Positions 39,343-47,905 of a stretch of DNA of 64,000 nucleotides are shown here, in pieces (the stretch's first letter is position 1; each line of letters begins with the position of its first letter). The stretch is taken from assembly GCF_014650575.1 (NCBI RefSeq), contig NZ_BMVF01000004.1, positions 1 to 64,000 on the forward strand. Direction: 5' to 3'. A program made the translations under genes and the position numbers. This DNA is from Streptomyces naganishii JCM 4654. GTDB lineage: Bacteria; Actinomycetota; Actinomycetes; Streptomycetales; Streptomycetaceae. The notes under the pieces are model-generated. The model worked only from the letters and a program-made list of their open reading frames with translations. It did no database searches and had not been told where the DNA came from.

Positions 39343-41502
39343 ATGGCAGATCGACTGGATCGCGTGTCGACGTGGGCGGGCGAGGGCGTGCACGCGCTCG
39401 TCGAAGGGCACGCCAGGACAAGGCCGGACGCGGCGGCCGTCATCTGCGGCCACCGCACCGTCACTTACCGGGCGTTGAACGAGGAGGCCGACAAGGTCGC
39501 GGCCCGGCTGACCCGCGTCGGCCTCCCGCCAGAGGCAGTTGTCGCCGTGCTCCTGGACCGGGGGACCTCCGTTCCCGCAGCCGTCCTCGGCGTACTGAAA
39601 GCGGGAGCCGCGTACCTGGCCCTGGAGCCGACCGCGCCCGCGGCCACGCTGCGCCGCCTTCTCGCGGACGCGGACCCCATCGCCGTGGTGACCTCCGAGC
39701 GCCACCTCGTCACGCTGGAGGGGGCGGGCGCCCACGCCAGGACGGTCCTGCTCGACGAGCCCGGCGAAGAGCGTCCCGAGCCCGGTGTCGGCGGCCCCGA
39801 GGACCTGGCCGCCACCGCACCACGCGCCGTCAGCGCCACCACCCCTGCCTGCCTCCTCTACACCGCGGCCAGCGGCGGCGACGCCGCCCCACGCCGCGGC
39901 GTGGTCGTCGACCACGCCGCACTCCTGGACGCCTACCACGACTGGCAGTGGCTGTACGAGCTGACCCCGCAGGACCGCCACCTGCAAAGCGCCGCCGTGG
40001 ACTTCGCCGGGTTCACCGCCGACTGGATCCGGGCGCTGGGCTCCGGCGGCACGCTGGTCATGGCGGAGCACGCGGACGCCCAGGATCCCCGGAACGCGAG
40101 CCGGCTTCACCGGCTGATCACGCAGGAGCGGATCACCGTCCTGCAGTGCGACACCGGGACGGCCCGGGACCTGACCGAGCACCTGCGCGCCGAGGAAGTG
40201 GATCTAGCCGCTGTGCGCCTGATGTCCATCGCTGGCGACGTCTGGTACCTCGACGAGCAGTACGACCTGCGTCTGCTCGCCGGCCCGCACGTGCGGCTGC
40301 TCAACACCTACGGCCTCACCGAGGCGATCGGCGACGGCGCCAACCACGAGGTGCCCGCCCGGCCCACACCGGCGCGCGAGGCGTGGTTCACCGCGCCGAT
40401 CGGCGCGCCCCTGCCGGGCGTCAGTCTCGCCGTCACCGGGGCCGGGGGCGCGTCGCTTCCGCCCGGGCTGGTGGGTGAGATCACCGTCGGCGGGCGGAAC
40501 ACCGCGTCCCGCCGCCTGCACGGCGAACCGCTCGGCTCCCGGCAGGGCACGGACGACCTGGGGATGCTCCGGGCGGACGGCTCACTGGTGTTCGTCGGTC
40601 GCCGGGGCGCATACAGCGAGGTCGAGGCGGTGCTGCGGGGCCACGCTCAGGTCCGGCACTGCCTGGTGAGCGAGGTGGCCGAGGACGACGGTCGGTGGGG
40701 GGAACTGGTCGCCTACGTGGTGCCCGTGGGCGACACGCAGGTCGAAACCACTGAGGTGCAGGCCTACCTGCAAGGACTCGTTGCGCCGGAGCAGATCCCG
40801 CACCGCGTGGTGTGCGTCCCGGCTCTGCCGCGTACCCGTTCGGGACGGACGGACCGCGGGGCGACGCCGCGCCCCGCCCGGCCCGGCACCGGCCGTCCCC
40901 GCAGCAGCAAGATCCCCCGCCCTCGCGCGGGGCAGGTGCGGCGCTTCCCGGCCACGCGCTCATCCGGTGGCTGGTTCCTGCTGGCCGCGTTTGTCGGGTC
41001 CCTGTTTGCGCTGACCACCACCCAGGCGCTGTGGCCGGGGTCGACCGACCTGTCCGGGGTGCCCGGTCCCTGGTCGCTGTTCTTCGCCGTGCTGTATCTC
41101 TTCGAGGACGTGGCCTTCGGCCTGGGCCTCGGCTTCCTCGTCATCGGACGCCGGGCGCTGCGACGACGAGGACTTGAGGGGCCGTCCGCGTGGATCCTTC
41201 AGCTGTCGGTCGTCTGGCTGCTGGCCTCCTGGTGGCCGCAGGACAACCTCTACCGGCTGGCGGCGAAGAACGACTGGCCCCGGCAGGCCGCGCTGGTGTA
41301 CCTGTTCAACGTCCCGCTGATGATCGCGGGTGCCGTCGTGATCGTCTTCATCGCCTCACTGCCGGCCCGCACGCGCCGGGCGCGCGCTCAGCTCGCTCAA
41401 CCCGAGAACGCGTCGGCCAGTGCCGAGCTGGAGCGCACCAGCAGCGCCTCGGCCGCGTCGAGCGCGTCGCCGGAGCGGGCGGCCAGGGCCACCCCGAGGT
41501 AG
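39343..41502 (+). CDS. NRPS-like adenylation domain fused to a C-terminal membrane domain
   Basis: A 719-residue protein. Residues 10-500 follow an amino-acid adenylation domain (VHALVEGHARTRPDAAAVIC, LKAGAAYLALEPTAP, NTYGLTEAIGD, DDLGMLRADGSLVFVGRRG). Core motifs are degenerate: A3 reads YTAASGGDAAPRRG with no Lys, A8 is shortened, and A10 reads RTRSGRTDRG where NGKVDR would supply the catalytic Lys. No carrier domain follows. Instead residues about 540-680 hold four transmembrane helices (WFLLAAFVGSLFALTTTQAL, PWSLFFAVLYLFEDVAFGLG, WILQLSVVWLLASWW, LVYLFNVPLMIAGAVVIVFI). The ATG at 39343 precedes the conserved part. Adenylating activity is uncertain; a membrane-tethered ligase or sensor is possible. 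Confidence 0.75.
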   Translation: MADRLDRVSTWAGEGVHALVEGHARTRPDAAAVICGHRTVTYRALNEEADKVAARLTRVGLPPEAVVAVLLDRGTSVPAAVLGVLKAGAAYLALEPTAPAATLRRLLADADPIAVVTSERHLVTLEGAGAHARTVLLDEPGEERPEPGVGGPEDLAATAPRAVSATTPACLLYTAASGGDAAPRRGVVVDHAALLDAYHDWQWLYELTPQDRHLQSAAVDFAGFTADWIRALGSGGTLVMAEHADAQDPRNASRLHRLITQERITVLQCDTGTARDLTEHLRAEEVDLAAVRLMSIAGDVWYLDEQYDLRLLAGPHVRLLNTYGLTEAIGDGANHEVPARPTPAREAWFTAPIGAPLPGVSLAVTGAGGASLPPGLVGEITVGGRNTASRRLHGEPLGSRQGTDDLGMLRADGSLVFVGRRGAYSEVEAVLRGHAQVRHCLVSEVAEDDGRWGELVAYVVPVGDTQVETTEVQAYLQGLVAPEQIPHRVVCVPALPRTRSGRTDRGATPRPARPGTGRPRSSKIPRPRAGQVRRFPATRSSGGWFLLAAFVGSLFALTTTQALWPGSTDLSGVPGPWSLFFAVLYLFEDVAFGLGLGFLVIGRRALRRRGLEGPSAWILQLSVVWLLASWWPQDNLYRLAAKNDWPRQAALVYLFNVPLMIAGAVVIVFIASLPARTRRARAQLAQPENASASAELERTSSASAASSASPERAARATPR

Positions 41503-43202
41503 GGCCGGTCGTTTCCGGCGGCGGTGGGGATGGTCGGAAGCAGGGTCACGCCCAGGTCTTCGCAGGTTTGCTCCAGACGGTCCAGGTGCGTGCGCAGCGC
41601 CGCCTCGGGCAGCCGGGCTCCGAGCGGTACGCAGTCCAGTGTGCGGACCAGGTGACGACCGCCGTGCAGCCGGTCCATCCGGGCCTGCACCGTGAACGCC
41701 ACCGCCGGGCCGGTCAGTCGGAGATTGATCTCGGTCGGGGCCACGCGGCCGTCCGGGCCGGCGACGAAGTCCACGTCGTACCAGCCCCGGTAACCCTCCG
41801 CCGCCAGAGCCCGGCCGACCGCCGCGCCGAACGCGGTAACCGGCTGCGCCAAGCCGTCCGGCACCGCGCCGGGGCCAACGGTGACGCCTTGATAGCCCGT
41901 CCCCACGATCTCCATCGCGCCCACGCCGACGGGGTGCACGCTGCCGTCGTCGGCCACGACGGCGTCAAAGGTGGGGGCGCGGAACGGCCCGCTGTTGGCC
42001 ACGTGGTCCTCCAGCAGCCTCGCCTGCGGCGGCAGTCCGCGCACCATCCGGCGGGCCGCGCCCGGCCGCCGCAGCTGTCGAGGCGTCAGGATCCAGGTGG
42101 TGGAGCCCCCCACGCCGTGCTCCGCCTTGACCACGGATATCAAGCCCGCCGAGGCTCGCGCGGACAGCGCCCGCACAAGCTCGCGGCCGGAGCCGAAGCG
42201 TCGCTGCGCGGGCACCACCACGTCCGGGTGCCCGTCCGCGGCAAGCCGCAGGAACAACGCGTGCGCCGTCGCCTTCGACTCGTAGGCGCGGGCCACCCGC
42301 AGAGCCCGCCCTCCAGCGCCACCGCCCGCGCCTGGGCCTGGGCCTGGGCCTGGGCCTACGCCGGCCATTATCTGCTCGGCCTGCGCGGTGCGGCCCCAGG
42401 CGAGCACGGGGAGGCCGCTCGCGCGGATGCGCTCCAGCAGCGCCTCGCGGGCCGAGACGGCCTCGCACAGGCCGCCCGGGCCCGGCTCGACCGCGTGGAC
42501 CTCGACCTGCCCCCAGGCGAGCCGCTCCGCCAGACCGCGCACCCACCAGTGCCCGACCCGCTGCGGCAGCACCACCATGGCCGGTCGCGGCCCAGCGAAG
42601 ACCGCCATGCACGCGTAATGGTCGGCCTCTGCGCGGACAGGCGCCGCCACGGCGTCGAACTGCCTGTGGAACTCGGCCACATTGCCCAGGTGCACCGCGC
42701 GCCCGCCGTCCCTGCCGCCGGTCCATGCCGCCACCCAGCCCGGCTCCGGCCTGCGCGGAAACGCCATCATCGGCACCAGGCCCGGCTCGGATGACGCGCC
42801 GCCGCGCTGCGCCCCCATCCGCCGGTAGAAGCCCTCGGCGTGCGGGTCCGCGTCGATCAGCACCCGCTCGAAGCCCAACCGGGCTGCCTCCTCCAGCACA
42901 TGGCGGTAGAGGCGGGTTCCGTGCCCGCGCCCGATCGCCGACGGTTCGACGAAGAGCAGTCCGAGGCGGCCGTGCGGACCGCTTCCCTCCAGGGTGGCGA
43001 ACCCGAGCAGCCGTCCGTCCTGCTCGGCGACGGTCACGCGTCGCTGTCCCATCTCGTCGGCGGTGACCTCCAGTTGCGTGCGACCAGCGGCCAGAGCGGA
43101 ATCGGGGTAGCCCCAGTGCGCCTTGGACCGCAGCGCAAGCGCGTTCAACTCGCCCGCCTCGTCCGGTCGTCCGGCCCGCAGCCGCGCTCCCGCCGTCATC
43201 AT
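41397..43202 (-). CDS. GNAT N-acetyltransferase fused to an ATP-grasp ligase domain
   Basis: A 601-residue fusion. Residues 5-150 are a GNAT domain (LGLLFVEPSAIGRGHGTRLY with the RGxGT acetyl-CoA loop, then GFERVLIDADPHAEGFYRRM). Residues about 155-280 resemble the pre-ATP-grasp part, followed by a GPGPGPG-type linker encoded by a hexamer repeat. Residues 300-590 are ATP-grasp (AGLISVVKAEHGVGGSTTWI for the first ATP Lys and Gly loop, YDVDFVAGPDGRVAPTEINL RLTGP for the Mg ligands; split here). PGM1-type peptide ligases have this layout and join amino-acid-like units with ATP. It is convergent with the adenylation-membrane gene, overlapping by 106 bp. Confidence 0.78.
   Translation of the reverse strand: MMTAGARLRAGRPDEAGELNALALRSKAHWGYPDSALAAGRTQLEVTADEMGQRRVTVAEQDGRLLGFATLEGSGPHGRLGLLFVEPSAIGRGHGTRLYRHVLEEAARLGFERVLIDADPHAEGFYRRMGAQRGGASSEPGLVPMMAFPRRPEPGWVAAWTGGRDGGRAVHLGNVAEFHRQFDAVAAPVRAEADHYACMAVFAGPRPAMVVLPQRVGHWWVRGLAERLAWGQVEVHAVEPGPGGLCEAVSAREALLERIRASGLPVLAWGRTAQAEQIMAGVGPGPGPGPGAGGGAGGRALRVARAYESKATAHALFLRLAADGHPDVVVPAQRRFGSGRELVRALSARASAGLISVVKAEHGVGGSTTWILTPRQLRRPGAARRMVRGLPPQARLLEDHVANSGPFRAPTFDAVVADDGSVHPVGVGAMEIVGTGYQGVTVGPGAVPDGLAQPVTAFGAAVGRALAAEGYRGWYDVDFVAGPDGRVAPTEINLRLTGPAVAFTVQARMDRLHGGRHLVRTLDCVPLGARLPEAALRTHLDRLEQTCEDLGVTLLPTIPTAAGNDRPYLGVALAARSGDALDAAEALLVRSSSALADAFSG
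42331..42357. repeat. Hexamer tandem repeat in coding sequence
   Basis: CCTGGG is repeated four times followed by CCT. On the minus strand it encodes the Gly-Pro linker between the two halves of the GNAT/ATP-grasp protein. Each unit is six bases, so length changes would stay in frame and vary the linker. Confidence 0.9.
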
Positions 43203-43398
43203 GCCCCCTCAGCCCACGATCACCGCCCGCTGTTCGACCCTACGGCCGGCCAGGTGACCACCACCAACGCGGCGACGCGGTGGCCAGCCCGTAGCCGCGC
43301 TTGCCGGGTACGGGGGTTGCGCGGGTTCTGGGGAGGGTTTGTAAAGTGCTCAACTGCCCCGAGGCGTGCGTCCGGGTGTCCGTCGTAGGGGATATCGC

Positions 43399-43893
43399 GT
43401 GAGCCAGTACCAGCCCGGGCCGTGGGCCGTCCGTCCGCCTGAGCCTGTCCGCATGCCTGATATCCGTCCGCTGCACAAGCGCAAGCGCGTGTGGGTCGGG
43501 GGTTTTGCGCTGCTCGCGGTCGGTGCCGCGTTCGGTGGTGGCAATTCCAGTGCGGCCAGTCCTGCTCCGCGCCCCGCTGTCACCGTCACCGCGACCGCCA
43601 CGAAGACAGCCACGCCGGCCCCAACGGTCACCGTGACGAACTCGGCAGCTCCGGCACCGGCGGTCACCGTGACCAAGACGGCCAGGCCCGCGTCGGCGGC
43701 CACCCACGAGTCAAGTTCCGGTTCCTCGGGGAGCAGCGGCGGTGGTTCGTCGTCGGGCGGCTCGTCGAGCTCCGGCGGCACGTCTGACGCGGCCGGGGCC
43801 ACCGCCTTGTGCAATGACGGCACCTACAGCTACGCCGCTCATCACCAGGGAGCCTGTTCCCATCACGGCGGTGTCGCCGTCTTCTACAGGTAG
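43399..43893 (+). CDS. DUF3761 domain protein, single-pass secreted or anchored
   Basis: A 164-residue protein. A cytoplasmic start (VSQYQPGPWAVRPPEPVRMP) leads into one hydrophobic helix (KRVWVGGFALLAVGAAFGGG), then a long Thr/Val/Ala- and Ser/Gly-rich linker and a C-terminal DUF3761 module (ATALCNDGTYSYAAHHQGAC, SHHGGVAVFYR) with two Cys that may pair outside the cell. The GTG at 43399 follows AGGGGA; a longer frame adds basic residues without support. The domain is found in envelope-associated proteins; the function is unknown. Confidence 0.82.
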   Translation: MSQYQPGPWAVRPPEPVRMPDIRPLHKRKRVWVGGFALLAVGAAFGGGNSSAASPAPRPAVTVTATATKTATPAPTVTVTNSAAPAPAVTVTKTARPASAATHESSSGSSGSSGGGSSSGGSSSSGGTSDAAGATALCNDGTYSYAAHHQGACSHHGGVAVFYR

Positions 43894-44122
43894 CAGGCTC
43901 CGCGGCCCGGCCGTCGAGCCGCAGCGCTGCGATTGCGGCTGCGGTTGCGGTCGGGGGAGATGGGGCAGCACCGGGGCAAGCGCGTCGGCTCGCCAGTTCT
44001 CACGGGTGGTTCGGACCAGAGCGCGGCCAGGTCGTGCTCTGCGGCCGGAGTGCGAGGTGGCCGCGGAGCAGTCGTCGTCGAGAACAACGGGCCTGCGTGT
44101 AGAGGGAGAACGGAGAGGAACC

Positions 44123-45991
44123 ATGGCTTTCGGCTTTCGTGTGGGTGTGCCGGGGATGAGCGTGCGGGTCTCGACCCGGGGTGTGCGCACTTCCTTGGGG
44201 CCCCGCGCGGCGCGCATCAGCATGGGCAGCGGCGGCACGCGGATCTCTTCCGGAGTGGGTCCGTTGTACGCCTCCAGTTCCCTGGGCGGAGGACGCCGCC
44301 GTACCAGCACGAGCCGTGCGACCCGGTCGCGGGCCGTCGCCCCATCAGCAGCGCAGCTGGAGCGTGCTCGACGGCAGGCCGCGCGGGCCCAGCAAGAGGC
44401 GGAACGTGATGCGGCGATCGCCCAGTTGACGGAGCTGCGGCGGCAGACGACCAGTGTCCACCTGCAGTCCTTCACTCCGGCCCGGCCGCCGGTGGTGCCA
44501 GGACCCCAGCAGTTGAGCCTGGCCTGGGCCCTGGCGGAGGCCCAGGCCCACCACCTGGCGGGGCTGGGGGTCTTCGCCCGCGCCGCGCGGGCGGCGGCCA
44601 AGCGGAGGGCCGAGGAGGACGCTCCCGCCTACCTGACCGCCGAGCAGACCCGTCTGCAGGCCGTCCACAGCCGGCTGACCACCGAGGCCGGTCAGTGGTG
44701 GCAGGCGCTGCTCGCCAACGACGAGGAGGCTGTGTGCGAGGCGGTGAATTACGCCTTCTCCGACAACCCCGCCGCAGGCTGCGCGGTGGGAGTCGACGGG
44801 CCGGTGCTGTCCGTGGTGATGCGGCAGCAGGACATCGACTCGCTGCCCGATCAGACGCCTGGAGTCACCCCCAGCGGGCGCCCCACTCTCAAGACCCTGA
44901 GCAAGCGGGACCGCACCTTGTGGTGGTTCACGTCCATGGGGTCGAACGTCGTTGCCACGCTCAAAGAGGCGTTCGCCGTCGCGCCCGGGATCAGCGCCAT
45001 CGACCTGGCAGTGCTCACGCGCCTGCCGGACACCCAGCGTCTGGGGTGCGTGGCCTACGGCCGCTGGACGCGCCAGGCCATCGAAGCGGGTCCGTGGCGG
45101 GAGACGACCGACGCGCTGCGGTTCCTCGACATCGGCCAGGATGTCGCCTGCTCGGTCACCACCACCGCTTCCGGGAACCTCTCCAGCGCCATCAAGCCCC
45201 TGGACATCAGCCGGCTGCCCGGCTTGCGAAGCCTCCTCGACCACGCCCAGGACGACACCGGATCCGGCGATGGGACCCTGGCCGGCCTCGACGGGGACCT
45301 GCGCGCCAACACCCCTGACGCCCCCTCCGCTCCCCTGCCGGATCCCTACCGGATCCGCCCCTTCGCTGAGTGGAAGACCCAGACCGCTCCTCCGACGCCG
45401 CCTGCTCCCGCGGCACCGGCCCCCACTCCCACGCTGCCGAGCCACTCCCCTGCGACCGCACTCATGCCGGGACAGAACCTGGTGCTGCCCGAGGCTGCCT
45501 GGCAAGAGCTGCGCATCGCCTTCAGCTTCGCCGGTGCCGACGCCGACCTGACCCTCTTCCTGACGGACACCAGCGGCCAGGTCACTTGCGACAAGGACTT
45601 CGTCTTCTACAACCAGCCCTTCGCCGCCCACGGCGCGGCCCGCCTGCTGGGCAAGCAGGCCGATGGCCCGCACACCGTCGAACGCGCAGCCCTCCACCTC
45701 GCCGCCCTGCCCGCCCACATCCAGCGCGTCACGATCGCCATCAACATGGACGTCGACACCGACCTGACTTGTGGCGCCCTCACGCACGCAGCCCTGTACA
45801 TGGACTGCGTCACCGGAGCCGCCTGGACCTTCCAGCCACCCGCCGACCCCGACATCCGCGCCATGGTCATCGCCGAGTTGTACCGGCACGCCACCAACGG
45901 CCAGTTGGTCTGGAAACTCCGCGCCATCGGCCAAGGCTGGGCCGACGGCCTCGACGCACTCGCCCGCGCCCACGGCGTCAACATCACATAG
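44123..45991 (+). CDS. DUF4236 protein with C-terminal TerD-like domain
   Basis: A 622-residue protein. The N-terminus MAFGFRVGVPGMSVRVSTRG, VRTSLGPRAARISMGSGGTR is DUF4236 (residues 1-55). A coiled coil follows (about 75-110), a middle domain with no known relatives (WWFTSMGSNVVATLKEAFAV), a Pro-rich hinge, then a TerD-like beta-sandwich (residues about 445-622: TALMPGQNLVLPEAAWQELR, DADLTLFLTDTSGQVTCDKD, FVFYNQP, HIQRVTIAINMD, ELYRHATNGQLVWKLRAIGQ GWADGL, split here). TerD domains bind calcium and belong to stress-response systems. The ATG follows GAGAGGAA. Confidence 0.85.
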   Translation: MAFGFRVGVPGMSVRVSTRGVRTSLGPRAARISMGSGGTRISSGVGPLYASSSLGGGRRRTSTSRATRSRAVAPSAAQLERARRQAARAQQEAERDAAIAQLTELRRQTTSVHLQSFTPARPPVVPGPQQLSLAWALAEAQAHHLAGLGVFARAARAAAKRRAEEDAPAYLTAEQTRLQAVHSRLTTEAGQWWQALLANDEEAVCEAVNYAFSDNPAAGCAVGVDGPVLSVVMRQQDIDSLPDQTPGVTPSGRPTLKTLSKRDRTLWWFTSMGSNVVATLKEAFAVAPGISAIDLAVLTRLPDTQRLGCVAYGRWTRQAIEAGPWRETTDALRFLDIGQDVACSVTTTASGNLSSAIKPLDISRLPGLRSLLDHAQDDTGSGDGTLAGLDGDLRANTPDAPSAPLPDPYRIRPFAEWKTQTAPPTPPAPAAPAPTPTLPSHSPATALMPGQNLVLPEAAWQELRIAFSFAGADADLTLFLTDTSGQVTCDKDFVFYNQPFAAHGAARLLGKQADGPHTVERAALHLAALPAHIQRVTIAINMDVDTDLTCGALTHAALYMDCVTGAAWTFQPPADPDIRAMVIAELYRHATNGQLVWKLRAIGQGWADGLDALARAHGVNIT

Positions 45992-46190
45992 CCAGACGAC
46001 ACGCTGGGCCGCCGCCCTGGCGACTCTGCCGCGCAATTCGGCTGGGTGAGCGTCGCGGTACGGCATGATCGCCTCGCGGTGTCCTCGTCCCGGGCTGCGG
46101 CAGGCGGCGGATCAGCCGCAGCAGCGTCGACCTGCTCACCGCGGTCGTCAGGGTGTGGGACAAGCGGGCGCCGACCCGGCCGGCTGGTTA

Positions 46191-46646
46191 CTACAGGGTC
46201 GGCGACGGCGGGCGTTCGAAGAAGGTCTCCAGGGAAACGGTCGCCTGCGTGCCGCTCACGCCCTCGATCGCGTACAAGCGCTTCAGCACATCCTGTAGAT
46301 GTTCGGTGGTGGCGGTGCGCACCTTCACCAGTACCGAGGCGTTCCCCGCGATGACATGGGCCTCCTCGATCTCCGGGATGGCGGCGAAGGCCGGAGCCGA
46401 ATCCCCCATCCAGGCCGAGGACTCGACCATCACGAAAGCGAGGACGCCGAGCCCCAGCGCCCTGGGGTCCACCTCGACGGTCGTACGCCGGATGATGCCA
46501 CGCTCACGTAGTTTCCGGACCCGTTCGTGCGTCGCTCCGGGTGACAGTCCGACCGCCCTGCCCAAGGCGGCGTACGGCTGTCCGGCGTCCTGCTGCAGCA
46601 GCGCGACCAGCGCGCGGTCGATCCCGTCGAGATGATCCAATGCCAT
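46191..46646 (-). CDS. Lrp/AsnC family transcriptional regulator
   Basis: A 151-residue protein: HTH at residues 4-50 (LDGIDRALVALLQQDAGQPY, AALGRAVGLSPGATHERVRK LRERGII, split here), then an RAM/ligand domain (residues 65-145: LGVLAFVMVESSA, IPEIEEAHVIAGNASVLVKV). I chose the ATG at 46646 because the HTH starts there. It is divergent from an SMP-30 lactonase gene with a perfect 9-bp-arm palindrome between them, so it probably controls that gene and itself in response to an amino acid or sugar acid. Confidence 0.9.
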   Translation of the reverse strand: MALDHLDGIDRALVALLQQDAGQPYAALGRAVGLSPGATHERVRKLRERGIIRRTTVEVDPRALGLGVLAFVMVESSAWMGDSAPAFAAIPEIEEAHVIAGNASVLVKVRTATTEHLQDVLKRLYAIEGVSGTQATVSLETFFERPPSPTL

Positions 46647-46681
46647 GACACAACCATATCGCTTCCTGTCATACTTAGCCC

Positions 46682-46702
46682 ATGCCGAATTGTATTCGGC
46701 AT
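46682..46702. promoter_or_regulatory. Perfect palindrome between Lrp and SMP-30 genes
   Basis: ATGCCGAAT and ATTCGGCAT separated by TGT, 35 bp upstream of the Lrp ATG and 20 bp upstream of the SMP-30 ATG. Size and symmetry suit an Lrp/AsnC dimer site; assignment to this regulator is by position. Confidence 0.8.
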
Positions 46703-46722
46703 ACGATCCGAACGGGAGATCG

Positions 46723-47652
46723 ATGTCCATCGACAAGACAGTGAAGCTGTATGACATTCTGGACGAGCGCTTCCGCACAGGCAGGTGCGCCAATGGTGAT
46801 CAGCGTCTGGAGAAGCTGCCCGCCGACTGCCGGTGGGCGGAGGGGCCGCTCTACCTGCCTGCCTGGCGTCAGTTGATCTGGAGTGACATACCCAACGACC
46901 GCATGCTGCGGTGGGACGAGGTCACCGGCACAGTGGGCGTCTTCCGCTCTCCAGCGGGCCACAGCAACGGCAACACACTGGACCGGGAGGGCCGCCTCAT
47001 CAGCTGCGAGCAGGGCAATCGCCGGGTGATCCGCACCGAGCACGACGGCTCGATCACCGTTCTGGCCGACCGCTACCAGGGCAAGCGGCTCAACTCCCCC
47101 AACGACGCGGTGGTCCACTCCGACGGATCGGTATGGTTCTCCGACCCGGACTTCGGCATCACCAGCGACCACGAGGGCCTCCGCGCCGAGAGTGAGATCG
47201 GCGCCTGCGACGTCTACCGCGTCGACCAGAGCAGTGGCGAAGTACGACGTGTCGCGGACGGCTTCAGCGGCCCCAACGGAGTCGTGTTCTCACTCGACGA
47301 GCGGCAGCTCTTCGTATCGGACACCCGGGCCCGGCACATCCGCGTCTTCGATGTACGCGAAGGAGGCTTTCTCTCGGAAGGCAGGGTCTTCGCGGAGGCC
47401 CCGAGAAGCGGCTTCGACAACATCCGCTTCGATGACCAAGGGCGCCTGTGGGCAGCCGCCCTCGGCGACGGGGTGCATTGCTACGACCCGGACGGCACGC
47501 TGATCGGGCGACTACTCGTCCCCGAACCCGTCTCCAACCTCACCTTCGGCGGCCCGAAGAACAACCGCCTCTTCATCACGGCGACGACCACGGTGTACTC
47601 CCTGCTCATGTCCGTCACGGGAACTCACCGGGTGGGCCGGGCCCGCTCCTGA
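46723..47652 (+). CDS. SMP-30/gluconolactonase family lactonase
   Basis: A 309-residue six-bladed beta-propeller. Metal ligands are recognisable: E40 in RWAEGPLY, Asn in LNSPNDAVVHSDG, Asn in FSGPNGVVFS and Asp in LFVSDTRARHI. FGGPKNNRLFITATTTVYS is the typical last blade. It hydrolyses aldonolactones or related sugar lactones, using Ca or Zn. The ATG at 46723 has a GGGAGAT site; the earlier start would run through the operator. Probably under the adjacent Lrp-type regulator. The substrate is unknown. Confidence 0.88.
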   Translation: MSIDKTVKLYDILDERFRTGRCANGDQRLEKLPADCRWAEGPLYLPAWRQLIWSDIPNDRMLRWDEVTGTVGVFRSPAGHSNGNTLDREGRLISCEQGNRRVIRTEHDGSITVLADRYQGKRLNSPNDAVVHSDGSVWFSDPDFGITSDHEGLRAESEIGACDVYRVDQSSGEVRRVADGFSGPNGVVFSLDERQLFVSDTRARHIRVFDVREGGFLSEGRVFAEAPRSGFDNIRFDDQGRLWAAALGDGVHCYDPDGTLIGRLLVPEPVSNLTFGGPKNNRLFITATTTVYSLLMSVTGTHRVGRARS

Positions 47653-47905
47653 GTCACGAAGGGAATCGGGATCGCAGAGAGGGAGCGCCGGTCCGACGGC
47701 ACCGCGCCCGAACAGGCCTCCACGTGGCTCGACTTCCGCTGCCCGGCGACTGACCTGCGCCGGCCCACGCGCCACAGAGGGCGTGTCGCCGGCGCAGCCG
47801 TCCCCGAGAGAGGTCTGGTGACCTCTGCTTGCGCTTTCCGCTGCGTCAACTTCTACGGTCAGCGGTGTGGCCGGAGAGACCGGCCCGGCGATGAAAGGCA
47901 GGGTC

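Noticed and set aside
42331..42357. Tandem CCTGGG repeat as a CRISPR-like or structural repeat
   Set aside because: Units are only 6 bp with no spacers, and it lies inside a coding region as a Gly-Pro linker.
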